NCBI RefSeq assembly: GCF_963678635.1
Contig: NC_087064.1
Span: 51,728,684 to 51,792,683, forward strand
From: Symsagittifera roscoffensis
Taxonomy: Eukaryota; Xenacoelomorpha; Acoela; Convolutidae
Direction: 5' to 3'
Length of the DNA stretch: 64,000 nt
The notes beneath the pieces are model-generated. The model saw only the letters and a program-made list of their open reading frames with translations, was not told the origin of the DNA and did no database searches. How positions within the stretch are numbered: position 1 is the stretch's first letter; every line of letters starts with the position of its first letter. Both the position numbers and the translations under genes were made by a program. This document shows, in pieces, positions 22,077 to 34,966 of the stretch.

Positions 22077-23669
22077 TAGATGATGGTGTAACCACCAGAA
22101 AAAAATCTATTTGGAAAAATATCGTGATTAACATCTGATGTTGTTAGAAGTTTAACAAGTAAGCGGGTGATATATTTAGTTTGCAGTAAAGGCCAAAGCA
22201 GTTCAAGTGCTTGGATGATATTGTGTTCTTCACTACTTGGTGAGAATTCATGCGGTGTATTTTGAATGAGGTTATAAAATTTATGATTTTATTTGATGTT
22301 ATGAATGTATTCTAGGATTGGGATTTCAACGGGCTGTATATATTCATGTGGGACAATTAGTGGACGGGAATCATCAACATTAAAAGTTCGGGTTAGTGGG
22401 CAGAAAAAATACACTTGTTGGATAGGGTCATAAATTCTGATGATTCCTTGCAAGTTAGTGTCTTTGATACATTGTGTAAAGTTTAAGAAAAATGGTGAAA
22501 TGTATTCGGAGTTAACAGATTGAAATCGATGGTTTGGTTGTCTTGATGGTGTATTAGTTGTGTATGGTGTTGTATGAATTTGTAGTAAGTGTATGTGTGA
22601 GTCTGTTTTTTGCGTAACATAATTTGATGTGAGCAGTGTAAATCACGTTCTTTGGGTGTTAGGAAATCAAAAATTAGTGAGAAATGGTTAAAATTTTGAA
22701 ATAAGATTCGTAAGCTTTTGTGTCGCGAAATGCTGTGGATATAATGTGGTCAAATTTTTTATTCATAGAGTTAAGGGTAAATATATATGAGGATTTGATG
22801 AAAAAATTTTCACATAGTTGGGGGCTAGCGTTACTATCGTCATTTGAAAATGTAACTGCATTTGGTCGTGCAATGGCGTGAGCATAATGGTTAATTGAAA
22901 ATCTATTAGCATTTTGTGCAGTGAATCTATTAAGCGTTTGATTTAATCCGATAATTGTGAACTGTTTTTCGTGAAGTGCTGTAGTGAGATGATATAGCCT
23001 AGTTTGACATAATTCATTATCATCTGGATTATTATATAGTGGGAGTGACAATGGGTTACTGAAGTGATAGTATGAGGTCCATGAAAATGTGGGAAATAAT
23101 GCATTTTCGTTAACGTAATTTGGTTGATCGTTGTTAGGATTTGAGTGATAGTAAAGTAAGTGTACTGTGGAAAAAATGGTAAAGATACTTGGCAAAATTC
23201 TTCTGTGTTAGTATGAAGTAGATAATCCATAAAAGTTTGAGCTGTTCGAGGATCAGAAGTGAACTGAGTATTGGAGAGTTCTCGTTTAAATACTTGTTGG
23301 GCTCGGTTTTCTCTAGTAGTGGATGGAGAGTTGGAGGATTCAAAGGAAGTTATAGTCTGTGAGAGGTGATGGATGGTTAGTGTGTTAGGTTGTTGTAGTT
23401 GTTGTTGAAGGGTTATGAAGTTATCTAATTCGTTTTCAAAATCGGTGTCAACGGGAATAGAGTGGTCAGGTGGGTCGCTGGTCATTGGGGAGTAAATTGG
23501 TGTTGCATCAGTATAGGAGGAAGGGGTGAGGAAGATTCATCGGTGATTTGAGTCTGGATGGGTTGAAAGGGAGTTGGGAAAAGGTGGATGGGCTAGGTTC
23601 GTAGTCTGCAAATTCATTAGAGGTTTCAATATCGGAGTTATTAAATTGTGAAGTGGTGACCAAAAACTG
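22077..23669 (-). pseudogene. accessory ORF Z, decayed copy
   Basis: Homologous to the 602-codon ORF at 62,177-63,985. Matching blocks on the minus strand are IETSNEFADYEPSPS (about 23,630-23,585), ELDNFITLQQQ (about 23,430), SWTSYYHFSNPLSLPLY (about 23,080-23,030), FFIKSSYIFTLN and KKFDHIIS (about 22,800-22,735), ERDLHCSH-IMLR-KQTHTYTYY (about 22,640-22,560) and LLTTSD-HDIFP near 22,110. Frameshifts near 23,150, 22,680 and later, plus stops, inactivate it. The N-terminal 55-60 codons are missing where the satellite begins. Confidence 0.85.
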
Positions 23670-26600
23670 AATATTTTGCAAACCGATTCGTTCTATGAAA
23701 CAACTGGAAATCATTCCAAGTTTCATAGCTTGAAAACCTTGCTCAGAAAAACAACCTTTTCGCGAACGATTCAGTCTATGAAATAACATGAAATGATTCA
23801 AAATTTCATAGCTTTAAAAGCTGGCTCTGGAAAATTTTAACCTTTTCGCGAACCAATTCAGTCTATAAAAAAACTGGAAATTATTCAGTGTTTCATAGCT
23901 TGATGAATAGCTTGTTTAGAAAAACTAAACTTTTTCGCGAACAATTCAGTCTATGAAATAACATAAAAAATTTCAAAGTTTCATAGCTTTAAAAGCTTCC
24001 CCAGAAAAACTTCAACTATTTGCGAACTGATTCAATCAATGAAACAATTTGTAAGAAAATAAAGTAACATAGTTTTAAAAGTGTGGTTACAAAACTTAAA
24101 ACTTTTGCAAACCGATTCGGTCTACAAAATAACTTGAAACAGTTTATGTTTCATTAGCATGATTATCTTGCTCAGGAAATCTTTAAGCTTTTCGCGAACC
24201 ACTTCAGTCTATGAAATAACTGGAAATTATTCAGTGTTTCATAGCTTGATGAATAGCTTGCTTAGAACAACTCGATTTTTTCGCGAACGATTCAGTCTAT
24301 GAAATAACATGAAATTATTCAAATTTTCATAGCTTTAAAAACTTGCTCTGAAAAACTTTAAGCTTTTCGCGAACAGATTCAGTTTACGAAATTTAAAAAT
24401 TCATAGCTGGAAAACCTTGCTTAGAAAACTTGATTTTTTTTTCACAAACTGATTCGGTTTATGAATTAAAATGAATTATTTCGAAATTTCTATCCTGAAC
24501 CTTGCTTAGAAAAAAAAACACTTTTTCGCGAACGATTCAGTCTATGAAGTAAAATGAAATGATTCAAAGTTTCTTAGCTTTAAAAGTTTCCTTAGCAAAA
24601 CTTCAACTTTTTGCAAACTGATTCAATCAATGAAATAAATCGCAAAGAAAAATAACATAGCCTTAAAAGCGTGCTACAAAACTTAAAATTTTGGCAAAAC
24701 GACTCGTTCTACAAAATAACTTGAAAAATTTCATGTTTTATTAGCACGATTAGCTTGCTCAGGAAATCTTTAAGTTTTTCGCAAAACACTTCAGTCTATG
24801 AAACAACTGAAATTTATTCAGCGTTTCATAGCTTGATGAATAGCTTGCTTAGAAAAACTCAACTTTTTCGCGAACGATTCAGTCTATTAAATCACATGAA
24901 ATAATTCAAAATTTCATTGCTTTTATACCTTGCTTAGAAAAACTTCAATTTTTTGCAAATAGATTCAGTCTACGAAATTTAAAAACTCCTAGCTGGAAAA
25001 GCTTGCTTAGAAAACTTGATTTTTTTCACAAACTGATTCGGTTTATGAATTAAAATGAATTATTTCGAAATTTCTATCCCGAACCTTGCTTAGAAAAAAA
25101 ACATTTTTTGCGAACGATTCAGTCTATGAAGTAAAATGAATGGATTCAAAATTTCATAGCTTTAAAAGTTTCCTTAGCAAAACTTCAACCTTTTGCAAAC
25201 TGATTCAAATAATGAAATAAATTGTATTAAACAAAATAACATAGCTTTAACAGCGTGCTTACAAAACTTAAAATTTTTGCGAACCGATTCGGTCTACAAA
25301 ATAACTTGAAAAAACTCCAAGTTTCATAGCTTGAAAACCCTGCTCAGAAAAACAACCTTTTCGCGAATGATCCAGTCTATGAAATACTATAAAATAATTC
25401 AGAGTTTCATAGCTTTAAAAGCTTGCTCTGAAAAAATTTAAGCTTTTCGCGAAGCAATTCAGTCTATGACATAAATGGAAATTAATTCATGTTTCATAGC
25501 TTGAAAACTTTGCTCAGAAAAACAACCTTTTCGCGAACAATTCAGTCTATGAAATAACATGAATTAATTCAAGGTTTCATAGTTTTAAAAATTTCCTTAG
25601 CATAACTTCAATTTTTTGCAAACTGATTCAATCAATGAAGTAAATTGTAATGAAATAAATTAATATAGCTTTAAAAGCGTGCTTACAAAACTTAAAATTG
25701 TTGCGAACCGATTCGGTCTACAAATAATTTGAAAGAGTCAAGTTTCATTAGCTTGATTAGCTTGCTCAGAAAAACTTTAAGCTTTTCGCGAACCACTTCA
25801 GTCTGTGAAATAACTGGAAAATTTTCAGTGTTTCATAGCTTGATGAATAGCTTGCTTAGAAAAACTCAACTTTTTCGCGAACGATTCAGTCTATGAAATA
25901 ACATGCAATTATTCAAATTTTCATAGCTTTAAAAACTTGCTCTGAAAAACTTTAAGCTTTTCGCGAACTGGTTCAATCAATGAAATAAATTGTAAAAAAG
26001 TAAAATAACATAGCTTTAAAAGCGTGCTTTCAAGAATTATAAAAAAATTTCGAACCGACTCGGTCTACAAAAAAAATTGAAACAGTTCAAGTTTCATTAG
26101 GTTGATTTGCTTGCTCAGAAAACTCAACTTTTTCGCGAACGGTTCAGTCTATGAAATAACATGAATTTATTCAAATTTTCATTGCTTTAAAACCTTGCTT
26201 AGAAAAACTTCAAATTTTCGCGAACTGATTCAATCAATGAAATAAATTGTAATAAAACAAAATAACATAGCTTTAAAAGCGTGCTTACAAAACTTAAAAT
26301 TTTTGCTAACCTTTTCGGTCTACAAAATAACTTGAAACAACTTGAAGTTTCATAGCTTTGAGCCTTGCTTAGGAAAACTTGAACTTACTGCGAATCGATT
26401 CGTTCAATGAAATAGCGTGAATTATTTTCATGTTTCATAGCTTGAAAGCCTTGCTCAGAAAAACAACCTTTTCGCGAACGATTCAGTCTATGGAATAACA
26501 TGAAATGATTCAAAGTTTCATAGCTTTAAAAGCTGGCTCTGGAAAATTTTAAGCTTTTCGCAAACCAATTCAGTCTACAAGAAAAACTGGAAAATATTCA

Positions 26601-29600
26601 GTGTTTCATAGCTTGATGAATAGCTTGTTTAGAAAAACTGAAATTTTTCGCGAACGATTCAGTCTATGAAATAACATGAATTAATTCAAAGTTTCGTTGC
26701 CTGAAAACCTTGCTCAGAAAAACAACTTTTTCGCAAACGATTCAGTCTATGAAATAACATGAAATAATTCAAAGTTTCATAGCTTTAAAAGCATGCTCTG
26801 AAAAATTTTAAGCTTTCCGCGAACCAATTCAGTTTATGAAATAACTGGAAATTATTCAGTGTTTCATAGCTTGATGAATAGCTTGCTTAGAAAAACTGAA
26901 ATTTTTGCAAGCAGATTCAATCTACGAAAGTCAAAATTCATTGCTGGAATAGCTTGCTTAGGAAACTTTATTTTTCTTCACAATTTGATTCAGTTTATGA
27001 ATAAACTTGAATTATTTCGAAATTTCTATCCTGAAAAATTGCTTAGAAAAACCTAAATTTTTTGCAAACCGATTCGGTCTACAAAATAACTTGAAATAAT
27101 TTGAAGTTTCATAGCTTGAAAACCCTGCTCAGAAAAACAATCTTTTCGCAAATGATCCAGTCTATGAAATAACATGAAATAATTCAGAGTTTCATAGCTT
27201 TAAAAGCTTGCTCTGAAAAACTTTAAGATTTTTGCGAACTGATTCAATCTATGAAATAATTTGTAATCATAGAAATTGACCTAGCTTTAAAATTGTACTT
27301 TTTGCGAACCGAATCGTTTTATGAAATAATTCAATGTTTGACAGCTTTTACAGCTTGCTAAGAAAAACAACTTTTTCGCGAACGATTCAGTCTATGAATA
27401 ACATGTAATATTTAAAAGTTTCATAGCATGAAAAGCTTGCTCTGAAAAACTTCAACTTTTTGCGAACCGATTCGTTCTATGAAATATCTTGAACTAATTC
27501 CTTGTTTCATAGCTTGAAAACCTTGCTCAGAAAAACAACCTTTTCGCGAACGGTTCAGTCTATGAAGTAAAAACAAATGATTCAAAATCTCATAGTTTTA
27601 AAAGCTTCCTTAGAAAAACTTCAACTTTTTCGCGAACTAATTCATTCTATGAAATAATTTGAAATAATAGAAAATGACCTAGCTTTAACAGCGTGTTTAC
27701 AAAACTTGTACTTTTTGCAAACCGACTCGTTCTATGAAAAAACTTGAAATAATTCATTGTTTCACAGCTTTTACAGCTTGCTTAGAAAAACAACTAGAAA
27801 AATTCAGTCTATGAATAACATGTAAAAATTAAAAGTTTCATAGCATGAAAAACTTGCTCTAAAAAACTTCAACTTTTCGCGAACTGATTTAATTAATGAA
27901 ATAATTTGTAATAAAACAAATAACATAGCTTTCAAAAGCCTGCTTACAAAACTTCGATTCGGTCCACAAAATAATTTGAAATAATTTGAAGTTTCATAGC
28001 TCTGAAGCTTTCTTAGGAAAACTTGAACTTTTTGCGAACTGATTCGTTCTATGAAAAAACTGGAAATAATTCGTTGTTTCATAGCTTGAAAAGCTTGCTC
28101 AGAAAAACAACCTTTTCGCTAACGATTCAGATTATGAAATAAAACGAAATAATTCAAATTTTCATATCTTTGAAAGCTTCCTTAGAAAAACTTTAATTTT
28201 TTGCGAACCGATTCGGTCTACGAAATAATTGGAAATAGTTCAAGTTTTAATAGCTTGAATAGCTTGCCTAGAAAACTTGTAAGATTTTCGTGTAGTGATT
28301 CGGTTTTGAATTGACTTGAACTATTTCAAAGTTGCTTAGCTCTATTAGCTTGCCTAGAAGAACTTAAATTTTCCGCAAACCGAGTCAGTCTATGAATTTA
28401 CTGGGATTTTTTTTACAGTCTTGTAGTTTTCGAAGTTTTGAACAGCTTTAAAGTTTCGAATAGCTTGCTTAAACAAGTTTTTCGTGAACCGATTTGTTTC
28501 ATTAAATATCTTGAATTTTTTTAAAGTTTCATAACTTGATTTGCTTGCTTTATAAAACTGTAAAAACGATTCGATATCAGAATTAGCTTGGTTTTTTTCG
28601 AAGTTCCTTGCTCCATTAGCTCGCGCAAAAAACTAACTAAAAATGAGCAAAAACCTGGAAATCTTTTCAAAGGTTTCACCAGAAAAGCAGTTTGCCATCC
28701 AGTTGTTTTTTTGAAAGCACTTGAACCGTTTCAAGTTTCATAGTTTAAACAGCTTCCTTATTTAATTTTATCCTGAAAAATTGCTTAGAGAAACCTAAAT
28801 TTTTTGCGAACCGATTCGGTCTACAAAATAACTTGAAATAATTTGAAGTTTCATAGCTTGAAAAACCTACTCAGAAAAACAACCTTTTCGCAAATGATCC
28901 TGTCTATGAAATAACATGAAATGATTCAGAGTTTCATAGCTTTAAAAGCTTGCTCTGAAAAACTTTAAGATTTTCGCGAACTGATTCAATCTATGAAATA
29001 ATTTGTAATAATAGAAATTGATCTAGCTTTAAAAGCGTGTTTACAAAAATTGTACTTTTTGCGAACCGAATCGTTTTATGAAATAATTCAATGTTTGACA
29101 GCTTTTACAGCTTGCTAAGAAAAACAACTTTTTCGCGAACGATTCAGTCTATGAATAACGTGTGATAATTAAAAGTTTCATAGCATGAAAAGCTTGCTCT
29201 GAAAAACTTCAACTTTTTGCGAACCGATTCGTTTTATGAAATATCTTGAACTAATTCCTTGTTTCATAGCTTGAAAACCTTGCTCAGAAAAACAACCTTT
29301 TCGCGAACGGTTCAGTCTATGATGTAAAAACAAATGATTCAAAATCTCATAGTTTTAAAAGCTTCCTTAGAAAAACTTCAACTTTCCGCGAACTAATTCA
29401 GTCTATGAAATAATTTGTAATAATAGAAAATGACCTAGCTTTAAAAGCGTGTTTACAAAACTTGTACTTTTTGCGAACCGACACGTTCTATGAAAAATCT
29501 TGAAATAATTCAATGTTTCACAGCTTTTACAGCTTGCTTAGAAAAACAACCTTTTCGCGAACAACTCAGTCTATGAATAACATGTAAAAATTAAAAGTTT

Positions 29601-31020
29601 TATAGCATGAAAAACTTGCTCTGAAAAACTTCAACTTTTCGCGAACTGATTTAATCAATGAAATAATTTGTAATAAAACAAAATAACATAGCTTTCAAAA
29701 GCCTGCGTACAAAACTTCGATTCGGTCCACAAAATATTTTGAAATAATTTGAAGTTTCATAGCTCTGAAGCTTTCTTAGGAAAACTTGAACTTTTTGCAA
29801 ACTGATTCGTTCTATGAAAAAACTTGAAATAATTGGTTGTTTCATAGCTTGAAAAGCTTGCTCAGAAAAACAACCTTTTCGCTAACGATTCAGATTATGA
29901 AATAAAACGAAATAATTCAAATTTTCATATCTTTAAAAGCTTCCTTAGAAAAACTTTAATTTTTTGCGAACCGATTCGGTCTACGAAATCATTGGAAATA
30001 GTTCAAGTTTTAATAGCTTGAATAGCTTGCCTAGAAAACTTGTAAGATTTTCGTGTAGTGATTCGGTTTTGAATTGACTTGAACTATTTCAAAGTTGCTT
30101 AGCTCTATTAGCTTGCCTAGAAGAACTTAAACTTTCCGCAAACCGAGTCAGTCTATGAATTTACTGGGATTTTTTTTACATTCTTGTAGTTTTCGAAGTT
30201 TTGAACAGCTTTAAAGTTTCGAATAGCTTGCTTAAACAAGTTTTTCGTGAACCGATTTGTTTCATTAAATATCTTGAATTTTTTGAAAGTTTCATAACTT
30301 GATTTGCTTGCTTTATAAAACTGTTAAAACGATTCGATATCAGAATTAGCTTGGTTTTTTTCGAAGTTCCTTGCTCCATTAGCTCGCGCAAAAAACTAAC
30401 TAAAAATGAGCAAAAACCTGGAATTCTTTTCAAAGGTTTCACCAGAAAAGCAGTTTGCCATCCAGTTGTTTTTTTGAAAGCACTTGAACCGTTTAAAGTT
30501 TCATAGTTTAAACAGCTTCCTTATTTAATTTTATTTGTTTGTGAACTTTATTAGTCTTAAAATAACTGGAAATAAGTCAAAGTGTCATAGCTTAATAGTG
30601 TATGATCCTTTTGTGAACCAAATCAATGTATGCAATAGCTTAGAAATGTTTAAAAGTTCATGTTTTAAATAGCTTGCATAGAAATTTTTGAACCTTTTGC
30701 GAACTTGAAGTGTTTCATTTCATAGCTTGAATAGCTTACTAAGAAAAACTTCAACTTTTTACCAAGCTAGCCTAAAATACTTAATTTTTTTGCTTATTTT
30801 TTCGCTCTATGAAACAACTTGAAATATTTCAATATTTTATTGGTGCAATAGCTTCCATATAAAAACCTCAAATCGCGTCATCCGATTTGCTTCATGAATA
30901 GTTTTGAAATATTTCAAAGTTTTTTTAGCTTGCTTAGAAAAACTTCATTTTTTTGGAAACCGATTAGTTCTATGAAACCTGAAGTTTTCAAACCGATTTA
31001 CAATTCGGCCTAACTTGAAA
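23670..31020. repeat. satellite array, monomer about 87 bp
   Basis: About 7.3 kb of diverged tandem monomers. A typical monomer has TTTCGCGAACGATTCAGTCT, then ATGAAATAACATGAAAT, TTTCATAGCTTTAAAAGC and TTGCTCAGAAAAAC. Intervals between successive CGCG/TGCG-AAC words at 23,761, 23,847, 23,937, 24,021, 24,106 and 24,193 are 84-90 bp. Several monomer subtypes alternate (for example GATTCAATCAATGAAATAAAT and CCGATTCGGTCTACAAAATA). The array decays gradually to the right, between about 30,540 and 31,020. Short open frames inside it are not genes. Confidence 0.9.
27018..30535. repeat. higher-order repeat within the satellite (two units of about 1.76 kb)
   Basis: ATCCTGAAAAATTGCTTAGA at about 27,019 recurs at about 28,770. 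The two blocks following it match monomer for monomer, including unusual words such as GATTTGCTTGCTTTATAAAACTG, CTCGCGCAAAAAACTAAC and CAGTTTGCCATCCAGTTG. Both blocks finish near CAGCTTCCTTATTTAATTTTAT (about 28,750 and 30,515). The high identity shows a recent segmental duplication inside an older array. Confidence 0.85.
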
Positions 31021-31345
31021 TTGTTCAACTTTGTTTTGCTTAGATAGCTTCATCGGAACAGCAAATAATTTTGTGCGAGCTAATTAATTATTGGAGGCGG
31101 GCTTGCTTGTAAGGCAAAAATGAAACTCTCCGAAAAAGCGCAATCATCCGAAAAAGCGCAATTCGCTGTCTCAAGTTAAGTTCAGAATTATTTCAAACAT
31201 TTAAGACGTTGTCCTATAAAATTGTTAAAAGCTATAAGCACAGTCATCACAATTTGGCTTCCAAAAAACCAAGAAACAAGACAGAATATTGCTTGTTCGT
31301 GGTGGACAAGAATTACAGAAATAAAAAGCGCATTAAACTATACAA
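31021..31345. other. spacer after the satellite
   Basis: No gene seen. CCGAAAAAGCGCAAT is present twice in tandem (about 31,129-31,162). Confidence 0.4.
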
Positions 31346-31796
31346 AACTGCTCGTATCAGGGCGAAGCCCTGAATGTTCCGACTGCCTTTTAAGGTTTTA
31401 TGGAGCAGTAATAACATAAAAGACTTAACGAAAAAAAAATGAAATTTTTTCTTAAATAGGATTTTTTTTTTGAAATTCATCACCCCACACGCCGTATAAA
31501 ATGCAAAAAGATAGATTTCGTTCCTTGTAACAAATCAATTATGGCAAAAAAGCTTCGTTCAGCTAATTAGGAAAGGTTTCTAAGACGGATTAAATCTCAG
31601 CTTACGCGTTAATAGCGCCAATTATATCGCGCGTTAATTGTCCCAAATTGGTCATAATTGCCAAAATGGCAATTTTTAAACCCTCATAACTTTACGAAAA
31701 ATGATTACAGGTGAAATATCTGTTCAATTTTAAGCTCAGGTCAACAATATATTTTGAATGTTATCAAAAAAATTCCGTCAATAATTGCTAGTTTAC
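31346..31796 (+). repeat. 0.5 kb interspersed repeat, copy 2 (diverged)
   Basis: Starts ACTGCTCGTATCAGGGCGAA and retains ATCACCCCACACGCC, AAGACGGATTAAATCTCAGC, the GCGTTAATAGCGCC...TCGCGCGTTAATTG core and GGTGAAATATCT. The end is truncated near TTGCTAGTTTAC, before the usual GTCGGAAC terminus. More diverged than copies at 36 kb. Confidence 0.75.
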
Positions 31797-33059
31797 GTTA
31801 TTCTGATGTATTTTTGGCTACAAGATATAACAATTTGTAGATATGTCTTTTTGTTGAATATCCGCCGTTTTTTAAATGAATTTTTGGAAAAAAAATTATT
31901 AAACTTTTCCGTAAATTTAAAATTTATTCGTTTTTTGGTAATTCTGACTATTCTAAAAGTTCTTTACCAATTAGTTCTTAAAAAATAAAATTTTTCCGTT
32001 TTTCGGCTCTTGGAATCTATCTGCTTCTACACCATTCCGTATATTGCTCGCCTACAGTGTATCATTACGCAATCAGAGTGTGGTAACAGCACGCAGCTAA
32101 CAGATGATGTTAAACGTCACTGATATAAATCGGGTCTAGAACAATCGGGTCTAGGACAAGCCGAAGGGACTTCGGGCCAAAATTTTTACTTTACAAGCAC
32201 CTCAAATCACTTTTTTTCATTTATAAAACGTTGCTTTTCAAACATTTAGGCAAGTTTAGTCTATATTAAGCGTTGTTCATGACAATGCACCTTTTGTAAT
32301 TGGCATCCGTTAATAGAATCAACCAGTTTTTGAAATGCACAAATTATAAACATGAAAAACGGCTTCAACATGTTTCAATTTGAAATCTCCTCAGCATCAT
32401 TTGAAAGCTTAAATTTTATGGAAACGTCAATAACGTGAAGAAAAATCATGAAATTCAGAAATTCTTCAAAAAAGTTTTCAAAATAATCATATTTCACATT
32501 TTATAATATTCGGCTTCAAGATCCGTCGGCTTGATCTCTGGCGCATATATAAATCAGGCTGCGAAAGCACAGCTTATCAAGTTTTTAAAATTAATCTTGT
32601 ACGAATGATAAAAAAAGATTACGCGAAAATTATCCATGTTACAATGTGAGAGTAGGCAAAACTGCTTGAAGATTAGTTTTCTCCAAAAATCTCCCCTCAA
32701 ATGTTTGTCAATTTTTCAGCAAAACTTTTTTTAATTGTTGTCTCTGAAAAACCGGTGCATCAATTTTGTTGATAACATAATAGCCATTAATCTCTATATA
32801 ATTCTAGCCCTAACTTTTAATTTTATTCATTATTCATTTTTTGAGGTTTTCCGTCGAAAAAATTTGCACACGTAGTTTCATCATGAGGACACTTATCATA
32901 TATTGTCTGCCTGTTTCTAATGAGATGTTAAGCATGCAATTTTTGATACTTTTTACTTCACAAGAATAATTTGACCCGGATCGAGGTGTTCGACATATTT
33001 TTTTCTTATTTTTAAACCAATTTCGGTCAAACACACAGACGTTTTTCGACTCAAAATCC
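31797..33059. other. gene-free stretch
   Basis: No recognisable protein. ATCGGGTCTAG(A/G)ACAA is tandemly doubled near 32,130-32,160. The open frames at 31,785-31,988 and 32,834-33,163 are not supported by any motif. Confidence 0.4.
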
Positions 33060-33770
33060 GTGGTTGAACACAATCTTGTTATGGCCGAACACAAAGTCGG
33101 TGCTTGGTCTTGGTCGAACACAAAATTGAAACTTAACATCGGTCGAAACCTAGTAGAACACAAAATGAAGTCGAAACATGGTCGAACAAAGTGTCGTCGA
33201 AAAATGGTCGAACATAAAGTGTCGTCAAAAAATGGTCGAACACTGTCTCACAACATAGTCGAACTTAAGGAATGGGCTGCACATAATCTGTGACAGATGC
33301 CTAAGAAGCAATGTTTTGCAAAAAGAATGTAACTAATAAGGAAGTTTTGATGTACTAAAAAAACATACAAACTTCATCTCCCCGAATTTAAGATACTGAT
33401 AAATTTAGACTACGTCAGAACCAAAATATTACACTCAATATTGTAATTGATGGTGAAAAAGTCAAATACTTTGAATTACATGAAATATACAGGCTGTGAA
33501 AAATATTAGGTGAAAACGTAGACGGTTTGGGTCGAGTCGGTCGAAACATAGCACGCTTCAATTGAACACATCGAACACCTTTTTGATTTTGTCGAGTCTG
33601 TCTAAAAATAACCAATCTGGGCCGAGCCGGTCAAAACACAGCACGTTTCAGTCAAACACATAATTTTGATTCAGTCCCGTAGACTAAAACATAGCCAGTA
33701 CGGCTCAATTTGGTCGAAACAGGGTCGATTTTGTTCGAGTCAGTCGAAACATAACTCTAACTCCTCTACC
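33060..33770. repeat. decayed short tandem repeat based on GTCGAACACAAA
   Basis: From 33,060 to about 33,290 the word (T)GGTCGAACACAAA and variants recur every 15-25 bp. From about 33,520 to 33,760 a related set (GTCGAGTCGGTCGAAACATA, CGAGCCGGTCAAAACACAGCA) occurs. The period is irregular, consistent with an old minisatellite. An open frame through it (33,060-33,293) reads VEHN/VEHK repeats, which reflects the DNA repeat and not selection. Confidence 0.65.
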
Positions 33771-33859
33771 TGAGGATCATGCAATTTTATCAAACAAATT
33801 GATTCAAACTAATTTTTTGTCTGCTTATTTTTCTCTGGCAAGCGTTACCGGTTAAAATT

Positions 33860-34640
33860 TTTCGAGTTTGTTATTTCGATTGTTTAACTAGCCAATTTCA
33901 AGGCAACTTTGACTTAGTCTCATCAATATTGATGCATTGAGCTCAAATTTCAAATCTCTCGCCTGTGATAAATTTTGTAAAACTTATAAGAGTTCCCAAA
34001 TGGTTAATTCGTCCCACTTTGATAAAAACCCGAAATGTTTCGTTCCGAAAATGCCAAAAACGGCTACTAAATTTGGTTCAGAAAGAAACCCGAATTGAAT
34101 TAGGGCATTTTATGTTGAATTGAATTGTTCCAAGCATTAGGTTAGTCGATGCAAACAAAACTGTTTGTATACCAGTGCGAGAGACTGAATGCTGCCACTG
34201 CATTTTGAGGCCAATTGATTTTTTTTTTTTTGGTTGAATAATTGACGAAATAATCAAAAAAAGGAGACGTTTTTTTTTCATTTTATCCCCCCACATGCTA
34301 TGTAAGATACAAAAGGCGTGTTCAGCGTTTCTGATTGGTTTGGAGGGACTAAACTGCTGGCCTAAATTCAAATTGGAACGCAAATTTTTGGCAGTACGCT
34401 TGTTATACGAAAGCATTCGTTGCGCGTCAATTATCCCAAAATGACCAAACTTGCTATTTTAGCCCCATAATTGTACAAGAAATGATCATAAGCAAAACAT
34501 ATATTTTTTTTGAATTTGAGCTCAAGACAGCATTATCAGTCAGATGGAGTAAATAGTCTTGAAAAAATCTGAAAAAAATTGATTGAATAATATAACAACA
34601 ACCCCAAGCATAATTATTCCGCACTTTCTTCGCAATTCGA
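33860..34640. repeat. two strongly diverged fragments of the 0.5 kb repeat
   Basis: 33,860-34,020 resembles the family end in reverse orientation (TTTAACTAGCCAATTT, TTGAGCTCAAATTTCAAAT, CCTGTGATAAATTTTGT). 34,165-34,640 is in plus orientation (GACTGAATGCTGCCACTGCATTTTGAGG, TCCCCCCACATGCTATGTAAGATAC, GCGTCAATTATCCCAAAATG, AGAAATGATCATAAGCAAAACATA). Both are older than the other copies. Confidence 0.55.
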
Positions 34641-34966
34641 AACAATTATCAATTGTTAACTTACTCTGGGTGAAACTTATAAAACAAATTATTTCAAATT
34701 ATAACCATAAAAATGTACCAAAACTTTTATCCACTAATTATTCCACGCATTTTAAAGATTTGAGGGAATCTTCAGGGTTGGGCCCGGTTACTAGCAATTT
34801 TGTTCAATTCTGTAATTGAATGAAAAACATATTGCAGGCTGAAGAGCAGTCAGCTCAACACTGAGACGAGTTTTTCTGGTTTCTGAAGATCTTAGGGGAA
34901 TACTCTACAGATCTTGTATTAGATCTAAAAAAAATTTTTATCATGGTTATTTTATATCTGACTTTT

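Larger units (their letters stand above)
20183..23669 (-). mobile_element. 3' relic of the complex env-type retroelement family
   Basis: Read on the minus strand, this contains the distal part of the accessory ORF (23,669 to about 22,077), about 1.5 kb of untranslated sequence and an LTR (20,557-20,183). Both the LTR and the ORF match the large element at 47-64 kb. It therefore shows what that element's 3' end, cut off by the window, should look like. The LTR terminus abuts the mag LTR with no extra bases, as expected for an insertion. The upstream side is lost: homology stops near 23,670 inside the ORF, where the satellite begins. Confidence 0.85.

Noticed and set aside
21265-22079. Phe-rich plus-strand frames as genes
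   Set aside because: They are the complement of A-rich untranslated retroelement sequence and show no motif.
27804-30442. Minus-strand frames of 60-90 codons as a repeated gene family
   Set aside because: They lie inside satellite monomers, and their similarity is explained by the DNA repeat and its higher-order duplication.
23670-31020. CRISPR array
   Set aside because: There are no conserved repeats separated by unique spacers; monomers are contiguous and diverged, as in a eukaryotic satellite.
33060-33293. VEHK-repeat protein
   Set aside because: The amino-acid repeat only reflects a decayed DNA minisatellite; there is no neighbouring gene structure.
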